Assembly (NCBI GenBank): GCA_947623455.1
Contig: OX392543.1
Location: 21,512,757-21,576,756 of the forward strand
Origin: Mimachlamys varia
Lineage: Eukaryota; Mollusca; Bivalvia; Pectinida; Pectinidae
Length of the DNA: 64,000 nucleotides
Direction of reading: 5' to 3'
In this document: one piece after another, positions 42,619 to 53,529 of the stretch
How the letters are laid out: every line of letters starts with the position of its first letter
How positions within the stretch are numbered: position 1 is the stretch's first letter
Translations under genes and position numbers: made by a program
The notes under the pieces: generated by a model
Told to the model about the DNA's origin: nothing
The model's database searches: none
Seen by the model: only the letters and a program-made list of their open reading frames with translations

Positions 42619-42858
42619 AACTTCATTGGTCTAATTGCTGGCGACGTGAATGTCGAAGTTCGAACAGTAGATAACCATCACTCTAACATGGATGTTTTGA
42701 ACCTGTTCCACCTCACAAAAGTAAACGACAGACCGACAAGAAATGGACGCACGTGCAGCACACTCCATGACCCTATTTTTCTATCGGACACGTGTATTCA
42801 CACAATCGACATAGCCCGTGACAATTCAGTACACCAAGCGATGATAATAAAAGACTAA
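42619..42858 (+). pseudogene. Non-LTR retrotransposon endonuclease-domain fragment
   Basis: Translation gives NFIGLIAGDVNVEVRT, then an LNLFHLTKVNDRPTRNGRTC stretch, STLHDPIFLSD and SVHQAMII. The order GD-N, L--F-L-----PTR-----STL-D-IF-SD and a late S--H is that of the C-terminal half of the exonuclease-endonuclease-phosphatase (APE-type) domain encoded by non-LTR retrotransposons. About 80 codons are open between stops at 42616 and 42856. No reverse transcriptase follows: a SINE-A begins at once. It is a truncated fossil; the clade (CR1-, Jockey- or RTE-like) cannot be told. Confidence 0.65.
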
Positions 42859-43091
42859 ACTTTATTTATTTTACAACAATTATGAAAAAAGTTAAACCAC
42901 TTATATTAATCACTCTTGCTGGCCCTTTTGTTAGCGCGCGAGGGGTTCTTATTGTGGGAGGAAACCGGAGTACCAGGAGAAAACCCACGTGGTCGAACAG
43001 GTGACCCATAACCTTTTCACGTCCGGTCGGGGAATCGAACCCCGGCCGCCTTAATGAAAGGCAAGTGCGATATCCACTGCACCACCCGACG
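42857..43091 (-). mobile_element. SINE-A, full-length, with probable 9-bp target duplication
   Basis: On the minus strand: GTCGTCGGGTGGTGCAGTGG, B box GGGGTTCGATTCCCC, GTTCGACCACGTGGGT, central domain TCTCCTGGTACTCCGGTTTC and tail to AAATAAATAAAG. ACCAAGCGA occurs at 42833-42841 and 43092-43100, a likely target duplication if about 15 bases of tail are included. The 76-codon frame is not a gene. Confidence 0.87.
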
Positions 43092-43100
43092 ACCAAGCGA

Positions 43101-43410
43101 CATCAGTAGAACTGACTAAAAAGAGGAATATTACTTAATGTGGCAGTAACTGTGTATAAACGGATTTTTTTTATGTTTAATTAGGCAAATATTGATTTTT
43201 AAATAATAGCTCAAGTGACCGACCGGACATGTTTCTTCAACATAAAACCGTTGACAATATTTACAATTATTTTACATCTGAATATTTAGAAATAACCAGT
43301 TGACAAGAAATCCTGAAATGGACGATAACATTAAAACAAATATACTAAATGACTACTTCGTTTCTCTATCAATGGACGTCACTGGGACTGACATTTACAC
43401 TATGGAATCA
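43101..43410. other. Unassigned DNA
   Basis: No gene or named repeat recognised. Confidence 0.5.
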
Positions 43411-43750
43411 GCACATCCTGGATATCCAGGGGTTACGATCACCTACGCTCTCTTCACTCCTGCAATCATTCTCGAGATCTAGGGGTTATGGCAAAACTGA
43501 AGGTTCCGTGTGTGCCATCGTATTGGTGAGGCATGAAGACTGGTGAGACCCTTTGATGCACAAAAATCTTCAAAAAGACCAGCATGCAGCCTGGCGATTG
43601 GCCAGGATTGTTTTAACTGAGGGCGCCTTCAGTTTTGCAAGGGCATATTACAGGGGTGCAGTGAGCAAAAGTGATCGTAATCCTGGATATCGAGGATGAT
43701 TCCAGGGGTGTAGAGAGCGAAAGTGATCATAAACCCTGGATATCGGGGAT
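43411..43750. repeat. FB1 foldback element, copy 2
   Basis: Left arm CCTGGATATCCAGGGGTTAC with CACCTACGCTCTCTTCACTC; inner inverted pieces GGCAAAACTGAAGG and CCTTCAGTTTTGCAAGGGCA; right arm CCTGGATATCGAGGATGATT, CCAGGGGTGTAGAGAGCGAA in reverse. Its centre (TTGGTGAGGCATGAAGACTG, AGCATGCAGCCTGGCGATTG) aligns with the centre of copy 1, but the right array has only two units. Confidence 0.8.
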
Positions 43751-43754
43751 AAAT

Positions 43755-45120
43755 CAAGCACTGACATACCGGTACCTTTTAACAATAATTTACATCATCA
43801 GCGTTCCAAGGGTCCTGAAAGTGTTGAATGTATTGGAATTTTTACCATCAATCACATTATACTTCCAACACAGCTAGTTCGGTTGCTTAACTGTCTACAA
43901 TCTTCCCGTACAATAACTGAAACATTCTCTAGTAATGCCAATAAAAAAATTATATAAGCAAGGACATTTCAGTTATGAATATATACGTTTCCGAGATACT
44001 GTACAACATTCAGGAAGAAAATCATCTGAATTTGGCGGTCACGTGGTAAAGTAAAGGTGGATACAACTTCCGGTGTTATTTTCTTATTTCTATAAATTTA
44101 TATATGTACGCCATTGTGCCAGTTTAGGTCATATGACGACAAAATGAGTGGGAAACTGTTACATGCGAAGTTAATGGGGTATTTTTTATGTTTTAGGACA
44201 GCGGCAGCGACTTGCTCTTTGTGTTGCTAAGCGACACAGTACCTTCTTGACGGGTCCACACTTAAACCTGTATATATATATATAAAACGTTGCTACTATT
44301 AGAGCGCCATCTACAATATCGCCAATGATATCGATTACGGAGTTACTTACAATATTCCTTGACAATGTTACCCTGCGGTTCACAACCAGTAATGGATCCT
44401 GGTGTGCCAGATTACGTTGTCCTAAAATGTTTGACGTAACGTTTCATTTTACCGATTTAAGTCGATAACTCGGCTTATAGCTGTCGCCCCGAGCAGTCAC
44501 CGTCGGAATGTTTTTTCCGTGGTTCAATTTCGTCCCTACTTCTAGAACGATATAAGGACGGGCGCCTGGGGAGACACCACCGAAATATATTTGTAGGAGT
44601 AGTTAAAAGAGAACTAAAAGATTAAGGTTTTTAGACAGATAAAGCACCACCTATCGGTATACTCGTATCTTAATGTCTGAATCAGATACGAAACTAAAGT
44701 AACGTAATCTAGTCGTATTACAATTGTGTAATGGAGATTGCAGAGTCATTTTAGTTTCGTATTTGGTGGAAAGCCAGTTTAAAGAATTAAGCAATGACAT
44801 CTGGTTGACCAACATACTGATATCTGTTATAATAAAATATACGATGTTTTCAAATATATTTTCGCGTATTTCGCGGTTGATTAAAATTCGCGAAAATCAA
44901 TCACCGCGAAAAAGTTTCAATCATAGTTACATTGTATGACAACTGTGATACATTGTAGTACATATGTACTTACCGTACATAGGCTTTATGACCGTATATA
45001 TCACGAAATAAAATCGTCGAAAAATAGTCATTTCATAGGAAAACTCGAAATTAACTCGCCGCGAAACTAAGTTGGTTCACAGTATCATTATGTCGAGACC
45101 AATAGATATCAATGATTTAT
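43755..45120. other. Unassigned DNA with TTCGCG-rich patch
   Basis: At 44865-45085 TTCGCG/CGCGAA motifs recur (TTCGCGTATTTCGCGGTTGA, AATTCGCGAAAATCAATCAC), resembling the interior of the MITE at 16552 but without clear ends. A (TA)n run is near 44270. No gene recognised. Confidence 0.45.
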
Positions 45121-45124
45121 TGCA

Positions 45125-45350
45125 TGGTTTTGTTTGTTTTTGCTATTTTGTTTCACGTCCTATCATCAGCCAGGTTCATTTAATTAAGGACGTATCAGGT
45201 TTTGGAGGTGGACGAAAACCGGAATATATGTACCCGGAGAAAAAATACCGACCTAGGATCAGTACCTGGCAACTGCCAACGTGAGATTCGAACTCACAAC
45301 CCAGAGGTGGAGGTCTAGTGGTAGAATATCGGGATAAAATCGCATGGACA
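45125..45350 (-). mobile_element. SINE-B copy
   Basis: On the plus strand: TTTGTTTCACGTCCTATCAT, TTAAGGACGTATCAGGTTTT, GGAGGTGGACGAAAACCGGA, GTACCCGGAGAAAAAATACC, CCTGGCAACTGCC, then the reversed B box GAGATTCGAACTC and CCAGAGGTGGAGGTCTAGTG. The A-box end is degraded. The 70-codon frame is not a gene. Confidence 0.82.
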
Positions 45351-46255
45351 AACATCGCAGAGGTTGCATATCGGTATATTAATGATGCATTGAAAAAGGC
45401 ATATTCTCATTTAAAAATTAAATTAAATGTCGATATTGAGGAAAGATGTGGTGAAAAGAAATAGAAAACCTAGACTGAAAAACACGACACTGCCAAGAAA
45501 AAAAATATAATTAAAGAGATAAGTAAAAACAAAAAAATACAATAATAAAAACGGGAACTACAATTATAGTCACTCACACCACATTTTATATCTGCTGTTG
45601 AATCCAAATAAATACAATGTCTGTTTTGTTGAGTTCATTCCGACTGACTCTAACCGTTTTTTTGAAAAAAAAAAAGAATTCGGACTCCAAAGAAGACTGA
45701 AAAGGAGAGTTTAAGCTGAAAAAACTTTGTTGTGTGAAATAAACTAGTCTAAGAGTCCTGGTTGCGTTGTACCGGATCGACTTGAAAATATATCAAATGT
45801 AGCGGATTTGAATTCACGTCAGGACGCACTGCAGAGCTACAAATGTTACACAGACGTGCGAAAATTGCGTTATTTGTTGAACAAAACTACCTAACATTTT
45901 GTTTTCGTTGGTTAGGGAAAAAGAACTGCTCTGTATACATTGATTATTCCGTGAGTGGGCGGTGTGCTTACTAATTAGATTCCGCTGAGAACGGTTTTAC
46001 TTCGTGACCCTGGTGTTTTTAGTCGGAGGTTTAATTATAGAATTCCTGAAGGTTGTTTCGGTATATTTTTTGTAGCATAGCCTGAAGTTGGACCGGACCT
46101 GATAGAGCAGTATCTACAAATGGCTGGGGAAGTGTTTCCGGTTTTACCCAGTTTGGACAAATTGGGCCGTCGGTATTGATTCTAAAGTAAATTGTGAAGC
46201 AATGCATTGTAAGAGATTACATAAATTCTGATTTACAATGTATCTGTTTTATTTG
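45351..46255. other. Unassigned DNA
   Basis: No gene or named repeat recognised. Confidence 0.5.
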
Positions 46256-46299
46256 TTGTGTCTTAGCATTATATTTTTGTTAAACCTTTGGTTTGATTT

Positions 46300-46480
46300 C
46301 TTTGCACTTTGTGTCCTATAAACAACTATGAAAGCAGGCGTTCCAGGGGAAAACAACCCAACAAATAATATCCAGCGATTGTCCCACGTAGGTCTCGAAC
46401 CCAAAACCCGAAATTGGAGGGCTAGTGGAAGCAGAATGTCAGACAACTTAATAACTTGGCCACTTGGACATGTGTAACAT
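46300..46480 (-). mobile_element. SINE-B copy with readable tRNA-like head
   Basis: On the minus strand: CAAGTGGCCAAGTTATTAAG (A box), CTGACATTCTGCTTCCACTA, GCCCTCCAATTTCGGGTTTT, B box GGGTTCGAGACC, TACGTGGGACAATCGCTGG and a diverged central domain. The head resembles a class II tRNA with long variable arm. Confidence 0.75.
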
Positions 46481-47811
46481 GAATCGTCAACCACTCAATT
46501 TCACAGACAAGGCATGATGAAGTGGTAAATTCGGGTAGTAAAATAAATTAGAATTGAATAGAAGTACATTTATTTTTATATTATTTTTGTCAGGGTCAAA
46601 ACCTTTCGTTCAGAGAAAACCACAGACAAATGTTTAACAAAGCAGTCAAATAATCTCCATATTATTGTCGTGTATTTCAAGATAAATATGTATTGCAAAA
46701 AATCAATTGATGCAAATGGTAATGATGTAAGCAAGTTTAAATCAGCTATTTCATCCTTATCACACAGTATACCATACTTCTATCGCTGTTTGTTTGATGT
46801 CACAAAATACGCAACAGATATGCAAACAGGTAATTTGCTGACAGAAACCATGAATAAATGGATTGACGAATTAGAGAATTGGGTGTTCAATCACAAACAC
46901 CGTTTAGAGATTGACTTAAACAATACTTTCATTTCAAGTACCCCCTTATCGACCACACGCGTCCGATACTTTGTACATGTATATACATAGCCTTAACTAT
47001 CGTTGTTACCGACGATTACCGATTTGTGATTATCAAAACGGTCAAGCCGCAAGCATTGTGATGGAGCACACCCGTGGCACGGCTACTTAGTGACGGGAAA
47101 CTGTGTTCCGGCATTTGTTGTGCCTTAGGGGCGATCTGTCTACAGAAACTAATAATAAAGGAATTTCTGCTTGTGAATCTTTCCGGAGCGTTTTGGAGTC
47201 GTAATAAAATCTGATAGCAAAGTCTACATGCAGACAGTTCTGAAATGTGCTATGATTTTGAGAAATCTGAAAAACAGCAAGGAAATATTGCAAGGTGAGC
47301 AAAGAACAAACAAACAAACAGAAAGAAATGTTCTGATTAAAATGAATCATTTTGCTACAAACGTATCAAAATTATGTTCAGACGCCTGCTTGCATTAAGA
47401 ACCTGTCATTTTCCATAGGGTGCAAGTATTATGTAGAACAGAACAAATATCAAAGAATACGAAAGTTGATAGTGTCTTAAAAAAAAATATTGAAAACAAA
47501 AACCAAAAAATCTTTGAAGTGCCTTTCCTGATTAATTACTTAACATTTTCCGAGAAATAAAAATAGAATATAAGAGCAAAATGAAATAAGCAGAATATAT
47601 CGCTTGGATCAAAAGAATTTTATAAAACATGTAAATCGTTTGAAATTTTACGTCATCGTAACATCTAACATCATATAAAGACGAGCTCCCGGGGGACAAG
47701 ATCGTGAAAACAGACAAGGTACAGCAAGAGGGACAAATAAAAGACAGAACAAACGTATCATAAGTATCGCACTCCTTTTAGTTTCAGACAACAAAGCAAA
47801 AAATGATTACG
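46481..47811. other. Unassigned DNA
   Basis: Holds one 106-codon frame, listed separately. No named repeat recognised. Confidence 0.5.
46670..46990 (+). other. Reading frame of 106 codons, possible exon
   Basis: The translation includes KSIDANGNDVSKFKSAISSL and TETMNKWIDELENWVFNHKH, with a composition more protein-like (balanced charges, amphipathic helix pattern with W, E, L, K) than other frames of this size. No family is recognised. There is no neighbouring exon or repeat. It could be an exon of an unknown gene, a decayed retrogene or chance. Confidence 0.2.
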
Positions 47812-48819
47812 GTGTATGTGTGTCGTAGACGGGGTATGTTGTGTATGTGTGTCGTAGACAAGGTATGTTGGTGTATGTGTGTCGTAGACAGGGTATGTTG
47901 GTGTATGTGTGTCGTAGACAGGGTATGTTGGTGTATGTGTGTCGTAGACAGGGTATGTTGGTGTATGTGTGTCTTTGACAAGGTATGTTGGTGTATGTGT
48001 GTCGTAGACAAGGTATGTTGGTGTATGTGTGCCGTAGACAAGGTATGTTGGTGTATGTGTGTCGTAGACAAGGTATGTTGGTGTATGTGTGTCGTAGACA
48101 AGGTATGTTGGTGTATGTGTGCCGTAGACAAGGTATGTTGGTGTATGTGTGTCGTAGACAAGGTATGTTGGTGTATGTGTGCCGTAGATAAGATAATTAT
48201 GTTTGTGTATGTGTGTCGTAGACGGGGTATGTTGGCGTATGTGTGTCATAGACGGGGTATGTTGTGGTATGTGTGCCGTTGACAAGGTATGTTGGTGTAT
48301 GTGTGCCGTTGACAAGGTATGTTGGTGTATGTGTGTCGTAGACAAGGTATGTTGGTGTATGTGTGTCGTAGACAAGGTATGTTGGTGTATGTGTGTCGTA
48401 GACAAGGTATGTTGGTGTATGTGTGTCGTAGACAAGGTATGTTGGTGTATGTGTGTCGTAGACAGGGTATGTAGGTATATGTGTGTCGTAGACAAGGTAT
48501 GTTGGAGTATGTGTGCCGTAGACATGGTGTGTTGGTGTATGTGTGCCGTAGACAAGATATGTTGGTGTATGTGTGTCGTAGACAAGGTATGTTGGTGTAT
48601 GTGTGCCGTAGACATGGTATGTTGGTGTATGTGTGCCGTAGACAAGGTATGTTGGCGTATATGTGTCGTCAACATGGTATGTTGGTGTATGTGTATCGTA
48701 GACAAGGGGGGTATATGTGCCGTAGACATGGTATGTTGGTGTATGTGAGTCGTAGACAGGATATGTTGGTGTATGTGAGTCGTAGATATGGTATGTTGGT
48801 GTCTGTGTGTCAAATACAT
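47758..48819 (-). other. Array-derived frame of 353 codons
   Basis: Reads as repeats of THIHQHTLST, changing phase within the array to THTPTYLVYD. It begins and ends within or beside the minisatellite, has no unique domain, and competing frames are open on both strands (plus-strand frames give MCVVDKVCWC-like and VYVCRRQGML-like repeats). It follows from a stop-free 30-bp unit and is not called a gene. Confidence 0.1.
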
Positions 48820-49300
48820 GGTATGTTGGCGTAAGTGTGGCGTTTACAGGGTATTTTGATGTATGTGTACCGTACACATGGTATGTTGATGAATGTGTGG
48901 CGTAGACAAGGTATGTTGGTGTATATGAGCCGTAGACAAGGTATGTTGGTGTATGTGTGGCATAGACAGGTGTGTTGATATATATATGTATCGTAGACAT
49001 GGTTTGTTGGCGTATGTGTGCCGTAGATAAGGTATTTAGGGGTATGAGTGTCGTAGACAATATGTTGGTGTATGTGTGCCGAAGACAAGATATGTTGGTG
49101 TATGTGTGCCGTAGACACGGTATGTTGTGTATGGGTGCCGTAGACAAAGTATGTTGGCGCATGTGTGTTGTAGATATAATATGTTGGTGTATGCGTGGCG
49201 TGTACAGGGTATGTTGGTGTAGGTTTGTCGCAGACACGGTATGTTTGGGAATGCGTGCTGTAGAAGGATATATTGGAGTATGTGTGCCGTAGATGTGAAG
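47812..49300. repeat. 30-bp minisatellite, about 49 units
   Basis: The unit is GTGTATGTGTGTCGTAGACA plus AGGTATGTTG. The first ~30 units are very uniform; from about 48660 to the right end they become diverged. Alternatives GTGTGTCG/GTGTGCCG and ACAAGG/ACAGGG/ACATGG are mixed. Confidence 0.95.
48197..49237 (-). other. Array-derived frame of 346 codons
   Basis: Second overlapping minus-strand frame through the same array, mainly THTPTYLVYD repeats. The same reasoning applies. Confidence 0.1.
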
Positions 49301-49681
49301 TTTAAAACTTGCTGCATAATTTCTGCAAACCTGATAAAATTTATATGATAAAGTTTATATTGCTAGAACATATTATTTTTTCAACATTGTAACACTTTCA
49401 CAAAAGGAACATTTTAGATTGCTTACCAAATTAAGCCCAAGCTCGTATTTAAAACTTGAAAAATTAAAGTCTTCACTTCAGGTTATACTTTGTGCATTCA
49501 CAGTTGTTTGAAAATATGACTAAACTTTGTAAGTCCGTTGCAGCTGTCTAGTCTTGACATAAGATGCGACAGGACAGACCTATCTCGTGAAGTAATCAAA
49601 TCTACTGCACAACAAAATTCTGTAAAGCGACACTTTTCACTCTTTCTAGCTAGGATTATTTGAAAACTTTTATTGAAATTT

Positions 49682-50170
49682 TACGGGCGGATTGGTCGAG
49701 TGGTTAACACTCTGGCCTTCCATGCAGGCGGCCGGGGTTCAATCCCCGTAATCGTCATACGCATGGAACACTTGGAGAAAGTGTTTTTCTCCTGCCCACA
49801 CAACTCCCAACAACCCAGTTGGAGTATAAAATGGTCTGGGGTGGGTGTTGCAGTATCTGTGCTGTAGCATTCAAGTGAGGTGGCACTTTAAAAGATGCCG
49901 TTTGAAACACGTTCCCACTACAAACAGAACACAATTCATCTCAAGCACACACACATACATACACACGCATATGGAGATATTAGTCAGGTGGTATAGGACA
50001 AGTAGTAAGCGCCTTATAAGTCATCTCCTGCGAACTCATCAGAATTGTATATGAACTATATGTGTTAATTGTATTGATTGTATATCTATGTACTGTAAAA
50101 CGCCTTAGAGTGGCTTATGTTAGCTAGATAGGGCACTTTATCAAATGTTGTATATGTTATTATTAACAAA
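49682..50170 (+). mobile_element. SINE-D, full-length with LINE-like tail
   Basis: Head GGGCGGATTGGTCGAGTGGT then TAACACTCTGGCC, A box TGGTCGAGTGG, B box GGGGTTCAATCCCC. Body: ACACTTGGAGAAAGTGTTTT, CACAACTCCCAACAACCCAG, GTGAGGTGGCACTTTAAAAG and an ACACAC stretch. Tail: ATCTATGTACTGTAAAACGC, CTTAGAGTGGC, TAGATAGGGCACTTTATCAA and TGTTATTATTA. Tails of this kind (GCGC/TTTATCAAATGTT plus ATTATTA) are shared with CR1/L2-type LINEs, which presumably mobilise it. The 64-codon frame is not a gene. Confidence 0.82.
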
Positions 50171-50439
50171 AACATGAAAAACTCGTTATAATGCCCCATA
50201 TTGCATTTGTCGCAATATTTACTGCCAACATAATTCTGGGTTTCTCTTTTTCATGTTTTTCAGACTTTCTTTGTATATTTTCCTCCTCTTTATTAAAAAC
50301 CTTCTATAACGTCCAAAATTATCTAAATAATTGGGAATTTATAGTTAGCGCAAAAGTAATTACAGTACTTTGTTTCTGTTAACTCAGCATTTACCGAATT
50401 TATTTTTAAATGAAACGATTCAAGCTATCGCAAGAAGGC
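50170..50439. other. Unassigned DNA
   Basis: A 63-codon frame rich in hydrophobic residues (50191-50382) has no support. Confidence 0.4.
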
Positions 50440-50545
50440 TTACACGAACATACCGCAACCTTCCAACTACAACCGCTCTCACTACATACACTCGCATCGA
50501 CTTAAAACGTCATTAAAACAAACCAAACCACAAAACAATAATTAT
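50440..50545 (+). repeat. SINE-B-like tail fragment
   Basis: AACGTCATTAAAACAAACCA and AACCACAAAACAA resemble the AAACC tail of SINE-B; the upstream part is not recognisable. Confidence 0.4.
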
Positions 50546-50588
50546 ATTTCCATTGATTGTATGCAGAATACGACTTTTTGATTTGTTA

Positions 50589-50624
50589 GGATTTTCTTTT
50601 CATACCTCTATGAAAAGAAAATCC
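50589..50624. repeat. Perfect hairpin, 16-bp arms
   Basis: GGATTTTCTTTTCATA, four-base spacer CCTC, TATGAAAAGAAAATCC. Confidence 0.95.
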
Positions 50625-50740
50625 GAAATGCCCCGAAAAATGTGACGTCATAATGTGGCGATTGACGTTGCGTATTGAATTGTACAAAAAATCCGTTGTT
50701 AGATCAGTAAAATTGAACATAAACATGTTTTTTATTTGAA

Positions 50741-50913
50741 AAATCAATTATAAGCGTTGATATCAATTTTTAATTAGTTTTATAGGGTTATGAAAAAAAA
50801 ATGTTTTCAAACTGTATGAATCCGCGTAGCGGATTCTTACAGTTTGCAAACAAATTTTTTTTCACATCCCAATGAAACTAAAAACAATTGTCATCAATGC
50901 TTAATAACTTTTC
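50741..50913. repeat. FB5 foldback element
   Basis: Left arm AATTATAAGCGTTGATATCA, TAATTAGTTTTATAGGGTTA, GTTTTCAAACTGTATGAATC; right arm GATTCTTACAGTTTGCAAAC, CACATCCCAATGAAACTAAA, ATTGTCATCAATGCTTAATA. The centre is TCCGCGTAGCGGA. Arms are about 83 bp with moderate divergence. A half copy is at 51650-51755. Confidence 0.9.
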
Positions 50914-51180
50914 AGTCTTTTTGTAACGCTCATGAATTAGATTATATTCTGTAAAATTTGTAACACCGATTCTACAACCCAATAAACCCCGACTTTATAA
51001 TGTAAGTTGATGCGCATGTACCGACATAAATAGAAAAATGCTAAATGACTGAAAATAGACTTTCTGTCATTCGTCGGACAGCTGGGGTACTAACTACTTG
51101 GCCTGATACGGTCTCTAGACGAAAACCATAGAAAAAACACACATAATCACAGCAATGTCTTTGATAAAGAAGTCGGTGTC
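50914..51180. other. Unassigned DNA
   Basis: No gene or named repeat recognised. Confidence 0.5.
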
Positions 51181-51640
51181 TGCCGCTGTGATTCGATCAC
51201 GGAGACGCTTGTACCATCACGCGAATAGGCGTCATTAGACCTTCCCGGGTTACCCGGTTCAAACCCTTGATCACCTAGACGCTTGTGTTATCACGCTCTG
51301 TTGATAATGGTGAAGCGTGGTAAGTGGCTAGATCCCCTCAACCACAAATGCGTGGCCTTATCTAGTGTACATCTGGATAATTCTCGAGGAAATTGTTTCA
51401 GACAGCATGATGACCTTCCCCTTCCCATTCAATTCGTCCAGTCAAAGTGATTCGGGTTATCAATAATCGAAAAGGTCCAAGCGCAGACACGCAGACATAG
51501 ATAAGGTTGTGACCTCTATACTCTGGTTTATTGAGTAGATCACGAGGTGTTCCGAGTCGATATCAATAAATGCAATTTATAAACAAACACGAATCAATTC
51601 TTCCCCTGGCAGTAGTCCAAGCAGGTGTTGCAGGAGTCTA
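51181..51640. other. GC-richer unassigned segment with a 74-bp-spaced direct repeat
   Basis: GATCACGGAGACGCTTGTAC-CATCACGC at 51195 and GATCACCTAGACGCTTGTGT-TATCACGC at 51269 are diverged copies. Between them CCCGGGTTACCCGGTTCAAA resembles a tRNA B box. The segment is less AT-rich than its surroundings. It could be an LTR or SINE remnant; no ends were found. Confidence 0.4.
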
Positions 51641-51649
51641 ATATAAGGT

Positions 51650-51755
51650 TACATATTTAAGCATTGATGCCATTTTTTTTTTGTTTCATTGAGATATGAA
51701 AAAAATTGTTTGCAAAGTGTATGAAAGCTACGAAAGTTTGCAAGCAAATGGTAAA
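51650..51755. repeat. FB5 half copy
   Basis: TTAAGCATTGATGCC, TTGTTTCATTGAGATATGAA, ATTGTTTGCAAAGTGTATGA correspond to one FB5 arm with the TTTGCAAACTGTAAGAA core. Confidence 0.7.
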
Positions 51756-52738
51756 TATAAGTTATGAACTGCTTTCTGTTGGTATTAATTTGGCTTATGA
51801 ATGCCAACTGAAAACAGTGCAATGTTTAAATGTACTTTAACTAGTTAACTTTAAAGATCAAACAAATAGGTGTAATATTTCAAAATAGTATGCCAGGTAT
51901 ATTTCAAAGTCAATATCACAGATCACCTGTTCACTTCATAATGTATAACTTAAGTCACGAAACTAATTTTTAAGATTATGTACAAAGGATTGAAGCCAAC
52001 TCCCACGTAATATATCGACTTTTCGACAACACAGGACTGATAACACGCTTTTAACATCGAGTTCTGACATGGTTAATCTTTAACTTGTTTTATGAAACAT
52101 TTAACAACGAATTATGAAATATGATATTGTTATTGTAAGCGCTGCATGCTACAGCGTTGTATATGATAACAATATCTCTCTTTGAAGTACTGCCGATAGA
52201 AATCGTATTGAAGTTATCTTAGAACTATTTCGGTTTACTCTGAAGCATTGTATGATCGTCATAACAAGTTAATTTCCGATTGTTTGACTTCAATGGTTAC
52301 AATCGTGCTCGGTAAAAATAGTTTGTTTATTAGACATGGCTTGAAATAATTGCATATTTCAAAAAACAAATACAGAAAAAAATGAAAAGTCCTTCTTCCA
52401 TACTTGTAATAAAATTATTCAAAACAGCTGTTTGTAATTCGAAACTATTCATAACAGCCTCTGATTGATTTTCGAAATGTTTAAGATCATTCTGCAGTTT
52501 AAATGGTCCTTTATAGTCATGAGCGAAACACAGCAAAATGGAACCCATCATTGATACAATGACATTAAATTTATAAGGTATTATTTACAAATTTGTTTTA
52601 TAGGAACCACAGGTCTTGAATATCTGCCCGTCCATCTAACGCTAAAATAACACTTTCTCGTCAGGACTTGTTATAGTTCTTTATTGAACAAGAAACGCGA
52701 TATGAGGAGCATGTCTGTCTCAGTTAACGTCTATCTTC
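51756..52738. other. Unassigned DNA with one hairpin
   Basis: A hairpin lies at about 52125-52178: GATATTGTTATTGTAAGCGC-TG, CATG, CAGCG-containing right arm ending GATAACAATATC. No gene recognised. Confidence 0.5.
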
Positions 52739-53035
52739 GATGAGGCACGGTGGTCTAGTGGTAAGCCGCCGAGCTCGTGATCGAAGGGTTGTGAGTCTCG
52801 GTCATGGCAATTGTGTTGTATCTTTGAGCAAGATACTTTACTCTGCTTGTTCCAGTCTACTCAGCTGTAAATAAATACGTGGTTGGACAGTGCTGGAAAT
52901 TTTAAATGCTAGCTGTGACCGCCGAAATGGTAGCACCGGTTGTACTTGTATGCTCCCGGGGAGTTGAGAACAGCCTTGGCTGGATGCTAAGGCCTATAAC
53001 CACGAATGGTAATTTGTGAGCACTAAGATTACCGC
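52739..53035 (+). mobile_element. SINE-C with tRNA-like head and TTGAGCAAGATACTTTA body
   Basis: Head GAGGCACGGTGGTCTAGTGG with A box TGGTCTAGTGG; a weak B box GGTTGTGAGTC. Body: GTATCTTTGAGCAAGATACT and TTACTCTGCTTGTTCCAGTC, a phrase common just behind the head of tRNA-derived SINEs, then TGGCTGGATGCTAAGGCCTA. The same head occurs at 690. Confidence 0.7.
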
Positions 53036-53529
53036 TAACGTTTATAGTACTTCGTTGTCAGAATTTTGTTTAGACATCTTGTCTCTTAGACATCTGAACA
53101 TTAAACCATGCTTGAAGGTTTTTCTAACATTCAAAAACGTAATAACGCTTTTTTTTTCATAAATACCAATAACATGTCTATTTTTAATTTCCATTCCCGA
53201 CCATTCTTATTTTTTTCACCTCGATTTGCCTGAAGAAAATTCAAGGATGGGCGTTATTTATTGTCCGATAATTCACGTATACGTCACCCCTAGATAGCTC
53301 TTGTGATCCTTACTATATATTTTATCGATGGTCTAGACTTCACAATTACCAATTGATTCGACTGACAAACGCAAAACACATTCACGTTATGATGAGTGCC
53401 AACATCATAACGAACAAGAACATACAACGAATCACACCCACGCACTACATCATATATGTAAGAAGAAATTCAAAAGCACATGTTGGGGGGAGACTTGTAC
53501 GTAAGCAATCAACGCAACTTTAAATTTAT
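53036..53529. other. Unassigned DNA
   Basis: No gene or named repeat recognised. Confidence 0.5.

Noticed and set aside
47758..49237. Large minus-strand proteins of 353 and 346 residues
   Set aside because: They are translations of a 30-bp minisatellite, and competing open frames exist on both strands.
49682..49760. Functional tRNA gene
   Set aside because: Good A and B boxes, but the sequence continues into a SINE body and the cloverleaf is imperfect.
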